Positions 24,492 to 36,403 are shown, counted from the first letter of the stretch. The stretch is DNA of 64,000 nt from Marinobacterium rhizophilum (GCF_024397915.1 NZ_CP073347.1:3658001-3722000), one strand, 5' to 3'. Translations and numbers: made by a program. Notes: a model not told the origin generated them from the sequence alone.

Positions 24492-26123
24492 GTGCGACGA
24501 CTTCTGCGCATAGCCAAGATTGCTCGAGTGTTGGCCCGTTATCGGCTGGATACCTTTTTTGAACAGATCGCCTTGCCCTGGTATATGCGACTGTGCCTGC
24601 GCCTGTTGCCCTGGCGATACTTCATTGCGGTGGAGCAGCCGCAGGGTGAGCGCCTGCGGCTGGCACTCGAGGCGCTGGGTCCGGTCTTTATCAAGTTTGG
24701 CCAGATGCTCTCCACAAGGCGCGACCTGCTGCCGGACGATATCGCGCTGGAGTTGCAGCGACTGCAGGACCGGGTGCCCCCCTTTCCCGGTGAAGAGGCC
24801 CGCCTGATCGTGGAAAAGGCGCTGGGCAAGAGTGTGGCAGAGCTGTTTGCCATGTTTGCGCCAGAGCCACTGGCGTCTGCGTCCGTGGCGCAGGTGCATG
24901 TCGCCCGTCTGCACAGCGGCCACGATGTGGTGGTGAAGGTGGTTCGTCCGGGCATCGAACGCACGATCCGCAAGGATGTCGATCTGTTGTACGCCTTCGC
25001 CCAGCTGCTGCAATGGGCCTGGCCGGAAGGGCGCCGACTGCGCCCGGTTGAGGTGGTGCGTGAGTATGAACAGACCATCTTTGATGAGCTGGACCTGCGC
25101 AAGGAGGCGGCCAATGGCTCGCAGTTGCGGCGCAATTTCGAACAGTCCGAGATACTCTATATCCCGGAAATCTTCTGGGACCTGACGCGACGCAATGTCC
25201 TGGTGATGGAGCGGATTCAGGGCATTCCGGTGGCGGACGTCGAGCAGTTGCGGGCCCAGAATACGGACATGAAGGCGCTGGCCGAACGTGGCGTCGAAAT
25301 CTTCTTTACCCAGGTGTTCCGCGACAGCTTTTTCCATGCCGACATGCATCCTGGCAATATCTTTGTATCCCGGGAGAACCCTGCGCAGCCACAGTACCTG
25401 GCGGTCGACTTCGGTATTGTCGGTTCGCTCACGCCGGAGGATCAGAACTACCTGGCCCGCAATTTCCTGGCATTTTTCAAACGCGATTACCGCCAGGTGG
25501 CACAGCTGCATATCGATTCCGGCTGGGTGCCGCCGGATACCAATCTGTATGCCTTTGAAACAGCTATCCGCAGCGTCTGTGAACCTATTTTCGAGAAGCC
25601 GCTCAAGGATATCTCCTTTGGCCAGGTGCTGCTTGGTCTGTTCCAGACGGCGCGCCGCTTTAACATGGAGGTGCAGCCCCAGCTGGTGTTGTTGCAGAAA
25701 ACCCTGCTCAACGTCGAGGGTCTCGGCAGGCAGCTGTACCCGGAACTGGATCTGTGGAAGACCGGTAAGCCGTACCTCGAAAACTGGATGAAAAACCGGG
25801 TCGGGCCCAAGGCACTGCTGCGTACCGTGAAGGAACAGGCGCCGGAGTGGCTCGACAAGCTGCCGCACATGCCGCAGCTGGTGTTTGACGCACTGCAGCA
25901 GGTCAAGCGCCTGGATGCCCATCAGCGGGCCCAGCAGCAGGTCCTGCTGCAGGCTCGGGAGGTAGCCGCGAGGCGCCGGCGGCGCGCGCGGGCCGGCGGT
26001 GTACTGCTGCTGGTGCTGGCGGTCGTGCTGGGAGCAGGCGATCCCGAGTCCTGGTTGCAGCAGCTTTCTGCCCCGGGCTGGCTGTTCGCCGCTGGCGGCG
26101 TCTATCTGCTACTAATGCACTAG
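24492..26123 (+). CDS. ubiB: Ubiquinone biosynthesis protein kinase-like UbiB
   Basis: The 543-residue membrane-associated ABC1/ADCK-family ATPase is required for ubiquinone synthesis. It shows the atypical KxGQ motif in GPVFIKFGQMLSTR, an alanine-rich nucleotide loop PLASASVAQVH, a catalytic-loop FFHADMHPGNIFV and the metal motif VDFGIVG. Two C-terminal hydrophobic segments follow a basic stretch RRRRRARAGG. The start is GTG 24492. In relatives it follows ubiE-ubiJ; here neither is next to it, dsbA being upstream. HisI follows after 95 bases. Confidence 0.95.
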   Translation: MRRLLRIAKIARVLARYRLDTFFEQIALPWYMRLCLRLLPWRYFIAVEQPQGERLRLALEALGPVFIKFGQMLSTRRDLLPDDIALELQRLQDRVPPFPGEEARLIVEKALGKSVAELFAMFAPEPLASASVAQVHVARLHSGHDVVVKVVRPGIERTIRKDVDLLYAFAQLLQWAWPEGRRLRPVEVVREYEQTIFDELDLRKEAANGSQLRRNFEQSEILYIPEIFWDLTRRNVLVMERIQGIPVADVEQLRAQNTDMKALAERGVEIFFTQVFRDSFFHADMHPGNIFVSRENPAQPQYLAVDFGIVGSLTPEDQNYLARNFLAFFKRDYRQVAQLHIDSGWVPPDTNLYAFETAIRSVCEPIFEKPLKDISFGQVLLGLFQTARRFNMEVQPQLVLLQKTLLNVEGLGRQLYPELDLWKTGKPYLENWMKNRVGPKALLRTVKEQAPEWLDKLPHMPQLVFDALQQVKRLDAHQRAQQQVLLQAREVAARRRRRARAGGVLLLVLAVVLGAGDPESWLQQLSAPGWLFAAGGVYLLLMH

Positions 26124-26218
26124 ACAAAGCACCAGGGTGACGGCCGTTGTGGCTTGGCGTTAACAGGGGCTTCGGTTATTCTTGCCTGCTCCAGTCGGAT
26201 TTAGGTTCAAAAGAAGTT

Positions 26219-26629
26219 ATGTCAGAACTCTGGCTCGATCAGGTGAAATGGAACAACGATGGCCTGGTTCCCGCCATCGCTCAGGACCACGAGAGCGGCC
26301 ATATCTTGATGGTGGCCTGGATGAATCGCGAAGCGCTGCAGCTGACGGTGCAGGAGCAACGCGGCATTTACTGGTCCCGCTCGCGACAGAAACTGTGGCG
26401 CAAGGGCGAAGAGTCCGGCCATGTCCAGCAGTTGCATGAGGTTCGCCTCGACTGCGATGGGGATGTCATTCTGCTCAAGGTTGAACAGCTCGGCGGTATT
26501 GCCTGTCATACGGGACGTGAGAGCTGTTTTTACAGCGTGCTGGACGGCGGTCACTGGAATCCGGTCGATCCGGTGCTCAAGGAGCCCGGCGCCATCTATC
26601 AGAAACCCGAGAGTGCGAACAATGAATGA
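26219..26629 (+). CDS. hisI: Phosphoribosyl-AMP cyclohydrolase HisI
   Basis: This 136-residue enzyme opens the purine ring in the third step of histidine synthesis. Zinc and magnesium ligands are visible: LDCDGDVILLKVEQLGGIACHTGRESCFY contains the DxDxD-like acidic set and the two cysteines. The N-terminal region IAQDHESGHILMVAWMNREAL is characteristic. It is a free-standing HisI, not fused to HisE as in enterics. ATG 26219 is chosen; its 3' end overlaps hisE by eight bases, giving translational coupling. Confidence 0.95.
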   Translation: MSELWLDQVKWNNDGLVPAIAQDHESGHILMVAWMNREALQLTVQEQRGIYWSRSRQKLWRKGEESGHVQQLHEVRLDCDGDVILLKVEQLGGIACHTGRESCFYSVLDGGHWNPVDPVLKEPGAIYQKPESANNE

Positions 26630-26954
26630 TGTTTTGCAACAACTCGGTGTTTTACTGGAAGAGCGCAAGTCCGCTGCGCCCGATAGCTCCTATGTGGCGA
26701 GCCTGCATGCCAAGGGTCTGAACAAGATCCTCGAGAAGGTTGGCGAAGAGGCGACGGAAACTCTGCTGGCCGCCAAGGATGCCAGCATCAGTGGTGATAA
26801 CAGCGACCTGGTTTACGAGACGGCGGATCTGTGGTTTCACAGCCTTGTCATGCTGTCCCACCTGGGGGAGTCGCCCCAGGCGGTGCTGGATGAGCTGGCG
26901 CGTCGTTTCGGGCTTTCGGGCCTTGAAGAAAAAGCCGCCCGCAGCAAGGACTAG
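26622..26954 (+). CDS. hisE: Phosphoribosyl-ATP diphosphatase HisE
   Basis: The 110-residue MazG-like all-alpha NTP pyrophosphohydrolase carries out step two of histidine synthesis. The acidic metal-binding helices KVGEEATETLLAAKD and SDLVYETADLWFHSLVML are typical. It starts inside the end of hisI and is followed by a HIT gene after only three bases. Confidence 0.93.
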   Translation: MNDVLQQLGVLLEERKSAAPDSSYVASLHAKGLNKILEKVGEEATETLLAAKDASISGDNSDLVYETADLWFHSLVMLSHLGESPQAVLDELARRFGLSGLEEKAARSKD

Positions 26955-26957
26955 CCA

Positions 26958-27293
26958 GTGCCGGCTTGCATTTTCTGCCGTATTGCCCGGCATGAAGCCC
27001 CGGCCGATGTATTGTATGAAGATGAACAGATCATGGCGTTCCGGGACAGGGCACCCAAGGCGCCGGTGCATCTGCTGGTGATACCCAGGAAGCATATATG
27101 CAACCTGGCCGACCTGCAGCCTCACGATGAAAGCTTGATCGCCCACATAATGATGAAATTACCGCAGATAGCGCGGTTGAGTGGCCTTGATAACGGCTTT
27201 CGCACGGTGACCAATACGGGTCGGGGCGGGCGCCAGGAGGTCTACCACCTGCATTTTCATATTCTTGGTGGCGGCAAATTGCCTGTCATGTGA
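26958..27293 (+). CDS. HIT-family nucleotide-binding protein (HinT-like)
   Basis: The 111-residue protein carries the histidine triad HLHFH (His97, 99, 101) in VYHLHFHILGG and the N-terminal CIFCRIARHEAPADVLYED block with a possible zinc pair. It resembles HinT phosphoramidase. The start is GTG 26958, three bases after hisE. It links the his and tat genes in one operon, an arrangement seen in pseudomonad-like genomes. The physiological substrate is not fixed by sequence. Confidence 0.9.
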   Translation: MPACIFCRIARHEAPADVLYEDEQIMAFRDRAPKAPVHLLVIPRKHICNLADLQPHDESLIAHIMMKLPQIARLSGLDNGFRTVTNTGRGGRQEVYHLHFHILGGGKLPVM

Positions 27294-27308
27294 TTTGGGA
27301 GAGATGTT

Positions 27309-27569
27309 ATGGGTTTTGGTGGTATTAGTGTTTGGCAGTTGCTCATCGTGCTTGCGATCCTGCTGCTGCTCTTTGGTACCAAGAAGCTGCGCAACATTGG
27401 CGGTGATCTTGGCGGTGCCCTGAAGGGCTTCAAAAAGGCGATGTCGGATGACAGCGACGATACCAAGGATGCAAAGACGCTGGACAAGAAAGACGACGCT
27501 CAGTTTTCCGAGCAGGTTGATACGGCGAAGAAAGAAACTGTCAAAGACGACAAAAAGACTGATCAATAA
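27309..27569 (+). CDS. tatA: Twin-arginine translocase subunit TatA
   Basis: This 86-residue protein has one N-terminal membrane helix (SVWQLLIVLAILLLLFG), a hinge at KKLRNIGGDLGGALKGFKKAM (amphipathic helix) and a charged unstructured tail. It forms the pore of the Tat export system that moves folded proteins. The FGTKK hinge is diagnostic. It is first of tatABC, 15 bases after the HIT gene. Confidence 0.95.
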   Translation: MGFGGISVWQLLIVLAILLLLFGTKKLRNIGGDLGGALKGFKKAMSDDSDDTKDAKTLDKKDDAQFSEQVDTAKKETVKDDKKTDQ

Positions 27570-27586
27570 GCCATACGGGCCCCTGA

Positions 27587-27949
27587 ATGTTCGATATAGG
27601 CTTTGCTGAGCTACTTATAGTGGCCGTGGTTGCGTTGCTGGTGCTGGGCCCTGAAAAGCTCCCGACGGCGGTGCGCACCCTCGGTTTGTGGGTGGGCAAA
27701 TTCCGCCGTACCGTGAGCGGTATACAGTCGGAGATTTCGGAGGAACTGCGGCTGGATGAGCTGCGCCGCAATGCGTCCATCGAGAAAGACCGGCTTGAGG
27801 AAGAACTCTCCGAAATGAAAACTCCCTACAAGTCTGCCCAGGCACCTGCGAGCAGTGCCGCGCCTTTTGGCGAAAATGCGGCAACCCGTGAGGGCAGCGC
27901 TGTTGCCGACACGGATGGCAAAGTGTCGCGCGACCGGGCGGAGTCCTGA
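27587..27949 (+). CDS. tatB: Twin-arginine translocase subunit TatB
   Basis: The 120-residue protein begins MFDIGFAELLIVAVVALLVLGPEKLPTAVRT, with the conserved Glu in the membrane helix and the LGPEKLP hinge that separates TatB from TatA. An amphipathic helix and a variable tail follow. It binds TatC in the substrate receptor. Its TGA overlaps the tatC ATG by one base. Confidence 0.95.
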   Translation: MFDIGFAELLIVAVVALLVLGPEKLPTAVRTLGLWVGKFRRTVSGIQSEISEELRLDELRRNASIEKDRLEEELSEMKTPYKSAQAPASSAAPFGENAATREGSAVADTDGKVSRDRAES

Positions 27950-28731
27950 TGAGCAAGCTGAACGATCCGGTATCTGAGCAGGCAGAAGAGCAGCCGCTGA
28001 TTTCTCACCTGGTGGAGCTGCGTCAGCGACTCATCTGGGCCTTGCTGATCGTCATGCTGGTGTTTCTGAGTCTTTTTTATTTCGCCAACGACCTCTACGC
28101 CTATCTGTCCGAACCGCTCACCGCGCTGTTGCCGCCAGGCACCAGCATGATTGCCACGGATGTAACCTCGCCGTTCTTTGCCCCCTTCAAGCTGACGCTG
28201 GTGCTGTCGATATTTGCGGCCATGCCCTTTATCCTGCATCAGATCTGGGGCTTTATCGCGCCAGGCCTGTACAGTCATGAGCGGCGTATCGCGATTCCTC
28301 TGCTGGTCTCCAGCATCGCGCTCTTTTATAGCGGTATCGCCTTTGCCTACTATGTGGTGTTTCCGCTGATCTTTGGTTTCTTCACCAGCGTTGGCCCCGA
28401 GAACGTCGCTGTGATGACGGATATCAGCAGCTATCTCAATTTCGTGCTCAAGCTCTTTTTCGCCTTTGGTATCGTGTTTGAGATTCCCATCGCAACCTTG
28501 CTGATTATCTGGAGTGGTGTGTCCACGGTGGAGAGTCTGACAAGCAAGCGTGCCTATGTGGTGGTGGGCTGCTTTGTGGTCGGCATGCTGCTGACGCCGC
28601 CGGATGTGATCTCACAAAGCTTGCTGGCGCTGCCGATGTGGCTGCTGTTCGAACTGGGCATCCTGCTCGGCCGGGTGGTCGTACGCAAACCGGCCGAAAA
28701 TGAAGACGAGGCTGAGGAGCCGGAGCACTAA
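27949..28731 (+). CDS. tatC: Twin-arginine translocase subunit TatC
   Basis: This 260-residue, six-span membrane protein recognises twin-arginine signal peptides. Characteristic segments are LISHLVELRQRLIWALL (cytoplasmic start with the conserved Glu), the periplasmic loop ATDVTSPFFAPFKLTL, and FGIVFEIPIATLLIIWSGV. The tail is acidic. It ends the ubiB-his-HIT-tat cluster and is followed by a strong terminator. Confidence 0.96.
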   Translation: MSKLNDPVSEQAEEQPLISHLVELRQRLIWALLIVMLVFLSLFYFANDLYAYLSEPLTALLPPGTSMIATDVTSPFFAPFKLTLVLSIFAAMPFILHQIWGFIAPGLYSHERRIAIPLLVSSIALFYSGIAFAYYVVFPLIFGFFTSVGPENVAVMTDISSYLNFVLKLFFAFGIVFEIPIATLLIIWSGVSTVESLTSKRAYVVVGCFVVGMLLTPPDVISQSLLALPMWLLFELGILLGRVVVRKPAENEDEAEEPEH

Positions 28732-28761
28732 TTCCGGCAGTCAGACTTTTTGGCTTTTAGA

Positions 28762-28787
28762 AGGGCGCCCGATGGGGCGCCCTTTTT
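28762..28787 (+). terminator. Terminator after tatC
   Basis: AGGGCGCCC (28762-28770), GATG loop, GGGCGCCCT (28775-28783) then T run: a perfect 9-bp GC stem and T tail. Confidence 0.9.
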
Positions 28788-28939
28788 GTTTGCGGGTTGC
28801 GGAACCCTGCGGTTTTGTCAGTAAGTCCTGTTGTTAAAGCCTGCGCTGGTCGATTATCAACCAGCCTTTCCTGTGTTAAATGGTGACTGCTGTTTGTTTT
28901 TCGAACTGTTTAATGGGGCTGTCATCGGATTCGGGTCTG

Positions 28940-29013
28940 AATACCGCTTTTTTGCACTTTTATGGCGTTATTTGTAAATAGGCTGTTGACTCTGATCCGG
29001 GGCGCTGTAGAAT
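28940..29013 (+). promoter_or_regulatory. rrn promoter P1 with AT-rich upstream region
   Basis: TTGACT (28986-28991), 16 bases, TAGAAT (29008-29013), with a GC-rich discriminator (GCGCACC) typical of stringently controlled rRNA promoters. The 40 bases upstream contain T and A tracts (CTTTTTTGC, CTTTTATGG, TTATTTGTAAATAG) that could serve as an UP element. The 150 bases between tatC's terminator and this region hold nothing else I can name. Confidence 0.8.
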
Positions 29014-29171
29014 GCGCACCTCGCTTAGGGAGAGCGGCTTCAACGGCCCTCAAGCAGAGCGGGCAAGTCGGAAGTAAGTGGTTGATTTTCTTAGAAAGTT
29101 AGCCGGTGTTATCGACTTGTGAGTCACTCGTTTTTCTCCTCGGCTGCGGTCGAAAATGTTGAAAAAAAGAG

Positions 29172-29199
29172 TTGACTTAAAACACCGAGTCGCTAGAAT
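29172..29199 (+). promoter_or_regulatory. rrn promoter P2
   Basis: TTGACT (29172-29177), 16 bases, TAGAAT (29194-29199), followed by ATGCGCCTC. It repeats the P1 pattern about 186 bases downstream. Confidence 0.8.
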
Positions 29200-29250
29200 A
29201 TGCGCCTCACTTGAGACACGGGATCAGCGGTAACGGTCCTTGAGTCCAAG

Positions 29251-29262
29251 CGCTCTTTAACA
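29251..29262 (+). promoter_or_regulatory. boxA antitermination element in the 16S leader
   Basis: CGCTCTTTAACA closely matches boxA (TGCTCTTTAACA), the NusB-S10 binding site that enables Rho-resistant rRNA transcription. A similar CGCTCTTTAACA lies at 31614-31625 before 23S. Confidence 0.8.
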
Positions 29263-29400
29263 GATTGATCAGGTAATTCGTGTGGGCGCTTGTCAGGATA
29301 AGGCATAAAAGCTTTATCAAGGTAAGCAACCTTCATGTGAATTCATTTAAGTTGTTTTAGCTTGAGTCAGATTTATCGATACTTCGGTATCTTGATTTTA

Positions 29401-30936
<1,536 letters not shown>

Positions 30937-31063
30937 AACGACATGGCTTGTTCTGGCATAGCGTCCACACGAATTACCTGATCAAACGTTAAAGAGAGCG
31001 AACTATTCGCGGGGGTAACCTGTGGATAAAGAGCTGAAGCCGAAGGCTGAGGCTCGATGATGT

Positions 31064-31140
<77 letters not shown>

Positions 31141-31173
31141 ACTTTCCGCTTAGGAAGTTGAAGTAGATCGATG

Positions 31174-31246
31174 GATGAGAGCGCACCCCACTCTTTATGA
31201 TAAAGAATGGGTGAAGTCGGTACCTCAAGTCCACTCAGGCCTACCA
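31174..31246 (+). pseudogene. Decayed tRNA-Ile copy A in the 16S-23S spacer
   Basis: From 31174 the sequence repeats the middle and 3' half of tRNA-Ile, including the end CCACTCAGGCCTACCA. It lacks the acceptor 5' strand and most of the D arm. Its anticodon arm is enlarged: between CACCC and GGGTG lies an extra hairpin TCTTTA TGA TAAAGA. It cannot fold as a normal tRNA and is a pseudogene or a spacer RNA element. Confidence 0.75.
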
Positions 31247-31261
31247 ATTATTCGTCAGAAT

Positions 31262-31354
31262 GATTGATAGTGGCTCAGCTGGTTAGAGCGCACCCCACTC
31301 TTTATAGTAAAGAAGGGGGTGAGGTCGGTGGTTCAAGTCCACGCTGACATCACA
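31262..31354 (+). pseudogene. Decayed tRNA-Ile-like copy B in the 16S-23S spacer
   Basis: GTGGCTCAGCTGGTTAGAGC and the T arm GGTCGGTGGTTCAAGTCCAC are identical to tRNA-Ile apart from edges. The acceptor arms no longer pair well (5 of 7) and the 3' end reads CACA rather than CCA. Its anticodon arm carries the same type of inserted hairpin, TCTTTA TAG TAAAGA, extending the stem. It is a probable pseudogene related to copy A. Confidence 0.75.
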
Positions 31355-31412
31355 GCCAATCAAGCGCGGTTGATACTGTTACCTGGTTACTTTCTGTACC
31401 AGGAAAAGTTCC

Positions 31413-31488
31413 GGGGCTATAGCTCAGCTGGGAGAGCGCCTGCTTTGCACGCAGGAGGTCTGCGGTTCGATCCCGCATAGCTCCACCA
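31413..31488 (+). tRNA. tRNA-Ala (TGC)
   Basis: A 76-base tRNA begins GGGGCTATAGCTCAGCTGGG and ends TAGCTCCACCA. The anticodon stem-loop CCTGC TTTGCAC GCAGG gives TGC. It is the usual second spacer tRNA between 16S and 23S. Confidence 0.97.
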
Positions 31489-31731
31489 TTACGTGATGGT
31501 GTGGAATTACCTGATTAACGAAAGCTGTAAGCCATACGTTTAAAGCCCTGAGGGTTTTAAATCTATCGCTTAAAGCTGTCGGCTTAAAGCTCAGTGCTTC
31601 AAGCTCGCTTTATCGCTCTTTAACAATATGGATTCGAATTAATTCGAGATATGTCTTGTACTGTAGTACAAGCGCCAATGGCGAAAAATCTTATCGAACT
31701 CTCGTCCTTACCAGACGCCTTCGGGTTATAT

Positions 31732-34637
<2,906 letters not shown>

Positions 34638-34832
34638 ATAACGCCCAAGGCGTTTGGTTGCCGGCTGACGAAACGCAGCCGAAAAGCACGAGAGACAAGA
34701 TTTTTGAGCATTGGCAAGAGCTTGTGCTGCAGACAAGACAAAGCGCGCTTTCAAAAAGCACGCACCCTCGAATTAAGGCACGTAGTGAACAGAGAAATCT
34801 GATCATTACCAGAATCCATATTGTACAAGTTT

Positions 34833-34951
34833 TGCTTGGCGACAATAGAGCTGTGGAACCACCTGATCCCATCCCGAACTCAGTAGTGAAACGCGGTATC
34901 GCCGATGGTAGTGTGGGGTTTCCCCATGTGAGAGTAGGTCATCGCCAAGCA
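34833..34951 (+). rRNA. 5S ribosomal RNA
   Basis: The 119-base gene has terminal helix TGCTTGGCGAC/GTCATCGCCAAGCA, the loop CCACCTGATCCCATCCCGAA, and the helix IV hairpin GTGGGGTTTCCCCATGTG. It lies 195 bases after 23S and is the last intact RNA of the operon. Confidence 0.96.
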
Positions 34952-34955
34952 TTTA

Positions 34956-35000
34956 ATAACGGAAACCCCGGTCTCGCAGAGGCCGGGGTTTTTCCGTTAT
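34956..35000. terminator. rrn operon terminator
   Basis: ATAACGGAAACCCCGG and CCGGGGTTTTTCCGTTAT form a long stem with a T run after the GC core and outer arms that also pair. This is the first of three terminator-like hairpins in a row. Confidence 0.88.
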
Positions 35001-35078
35001 GGATCGACGCTGGCGATGACTCTCACATGGGGCAGGTAAACAGCGCCGCTGGCGGCCGCCCTGCCATGTGATAGTAGG

Positions 35079-35122
35079 GTCAAAACGGGATTTGTCGAAG
35101 CGCAGCTTTGACCCGTTTTGAC
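35079..35122. repeat. 11-bp inverted repeat inside a 5S fragment
   Basis: GTCAAAACGGG (35079-35089) and CCCGTTTTGAC (35112-35122) are exact complements, 22 bases apart, within the stretch that interrupts the first direct 5S fragment. Confidence 0.6.
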
Positions 35123-35190
35123 GACCGCGGCCTATGGGCCCGCGGGACGGCTCAAGCGCAGCGCCGAGGCGCCAAGCATTTATTCAACGA

Positions 35191-35222
35191 AAACGCCTCG
35201 ACCTCTGGTTGGGGTGTTTTTG
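35191..35222 (+). terminator. Second terminator-like hairpin after the 5S fragment
   Basis: AAACGCCTCGACC and GGTTGGGGTGTTT pair over 13 positions (with G-T wobbles) around TCT and end in a T run. It follows CGCCAAGCATTTATTCAACG, the same layout as the real 5S plus terminator. Confidence 0.7.
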
Positions 35223-35432
35223 TATGTGGGATTTGAAAAAAGTCTAAGGCCGCAAAAAAGCCACCTGATCCCATCCGCTCTTTATCCGCAGCACGCGCCC
35301 AGTAGCGGCCGCTCCCGAGTATCCCTGCTCTCGCGGCATTCGTGCGTCCCTGCACATCAACGCGGTATCGCCGATGGTAGTGCATTGTGAGTACCCAAGG
35401 GGCATACCAAGTAGGTCATCGCCAAGCATTTA

Positions 35433-35474
35433 ATAACGAAAACCCGGTCTCGCAGAGGCCGGGGGTTCCGTTAT
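35433..35474 (+). terminator. Third, duplicated copy of the rrn terminator
   Basis: ATAACGAAAACCCGGTCTCG and the following GGCCGGGGGTTCCGTTAT repeat the true terminator (34956-35000) with a few changes, including a shorter T run. It sits before the convergent lipoprotein gene. Confidence 0.75.
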
Positions 35475-35484
35475 GGCCCGACGT

Positions 35485-36096
35485 TTACCGACTGGGCCAG
35501 GACCTGTGGCTGCGGTTGCTGCCTTCGGCGCGGTTGATCCAGTATTGAACCTTGAAGGGTGTGCCAAGCTGAGCTTGTGGTGGTGCAGCTGAGTTGTGGC
35601 TGAGCTGAAAGCGTCCACCACATCCCAGAGTTTCATCTTTTGGGGTTACGGCAATCTGCCCGGTACCGATACCGCTGGCGGAATCCAGTTTGCCCCATAT
35701 TTTTAGCTGGGGCTCGTTGTTGAAAATGCCGACGCCGCCATAGATCCAGGTGTCGCCGCGTACAGGCATCTGGTGTCTGAATTCGCCGCTGGCATTGATG
35801 GTGGTACTGAAATTAAAGCTCGGTGCCCTTCCTAGAGTGCCCTCAACTTTTCCGTCCTGGACGCTCAGGCTGATCAGGTCCTGATAGCGCGCACAGTCAA
35901 TTTCGACAGCACCTGCAAGTGCGCCATAGGCCACCTTGTGAGAGTAGGCGTGGCGGGCCAGGCCTTGCCAGTTGCCATTCAGCGTCAGGGGGTTGAGCGA
36001 GTCGGGGGTCGGCGGTTCATACCAGTAGCTGGGAGATGCGCAGCTGGCCAGTACCGCTGCCGTCAGTATCAGTGGGGCTCTATGCAACGGTTTCAT
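35485..36096 (-). CDS. Predicted outer-membrane-type lipoprotein of unknown function
   Basis: The 203-residue protein begins MKPLHRAPLILTAAVLASCASPSYW with a lipobox LASC, so it should be lipidated at Cys after signal peptidase II cleavage. The mature part is rich in beta-strand-like Gly/Thr/Ser segments (for example DTWIYGGVGIFNNEPQLKIWG and GTGQIAVTPKDETLGCGGRFQL). Its ATG at 36096 follows GGGAG by seven bases, and an upstream start at 36123 is less likely. It sits alone between the rrn debris and the carA promoter. I do not recognise the family. Confidence 0.75.
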   Translation of the reverse strand: MKPLHRAPLILTAAVLASCASPSYWYEPPTPDSLNPLTLNGNWQGLARHAYSHKVAYGALAGAVEIDCARYQDLISLSVQDGKVEGTLGRAPSFNFSTTINASGEFRHQMPVRGDTWIYGGVGIFNNEPQLKIWGKLDSASGIGTGQIAVTPKDETLGCGGRFQLSHNSAAPPQAQLGTPFKVQYWINRAEGSNRSHRSWPSR

Positions 36097-36290
36097 TGTG
36101 TACTCCCGCAGTTTGGGTCTCAATCGTCAGACTCTGTGGCGCCGGCCCGGTTCAGTATGGCGTTGGACATCATTGTCTGCTGGCGCTTATGTGTCAGCAA
36201 CTTGATGATTCTTATAGCTTTCATGGGCGCTGCGAAGTGCTGCTTGAAGTATGCCCAGGACGCTCCCGGGCAGTAAGGCCGTACTGCGCG

Positions 36291-36319
36291 TGGACAGCTG
36301 GGTAACAATCGACTAGAAT
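36291..36319 (+). promoter_or_regulatory. carA leader promoter
   Basis: TGGACA (36291-36296), 17 bases, TAGAAT (36314-36319): a near-consensus sigma-70 promoter. A transcript would start about 36326, exactly at the first leader hairpin. The 190 bases further upstream contain no gene I can support. Confidence 0.7.
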
Positions 36320-36325
36320 ACCGCC

Positions 36326-36403
36326 GGTTTGCCTGCCCGCAGGGGTGGCTAAACCCAAAATTCTATAGAGCGAGGTAAAGTTTCGGTTTTACCTCGCTTT
36401 TTT
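36326..36403 (+). promoter_or_regulatory. carAB leader with hairpin and intrinsic terminator (probable attenuator)
   Basis: The leader begins with hairpin GGTTTGCC...GGCTAAACC (36326-36355). It is followed by a perfect terminator GCGAGGTAAA/TTTACCTCGC (36370-36379 with 36388-36397) and TTTTTT. The terminator lies between the promoter and carA, so carA expression needs readthrough. I found no leader peptide with arginine or pyrimidine codons in the 78 bases, so the signal is unknown. Confidence 0.65.

Larger units (their letters stand above)
35011..35428 (+). pseudogene. Cluster of decayed 5S rRNA fragments with inserted hairpins
   Basis: Three pieces of 5S are visible. At 35011-35032 a short inverted copy of the 5S 3' end reads TGGCGATGACTCTCACATGG. 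At 35064-35082 and 35170-35178 lie direct pieces (CCATGTGATAGTAGGGTCA, and CGCCAAGCA) split by about 87 bases. At 35261-35276, 35359-35382 and 35410-35428 lie CCACCTGATCCCATCC, AACGCGGTATCGCCGATGGT and AGTAGGTCATCGCCAAGCA, separated by foreign stretches of 82 and 27 bases. All lack the 5' strand of helix I, so none is functional 5S. A 34-base spacer rich in pairing lies between the first two pieces. Confidence 0.75.

Noticed and set aside
34956..35474. CRISPR-like or transposon-like origin for the repeats after 5S
   Set aside because: The repeats are recognisable 5S ends and terminators, are not regularly spaced, and no transposase or terminal target duplication is visible.
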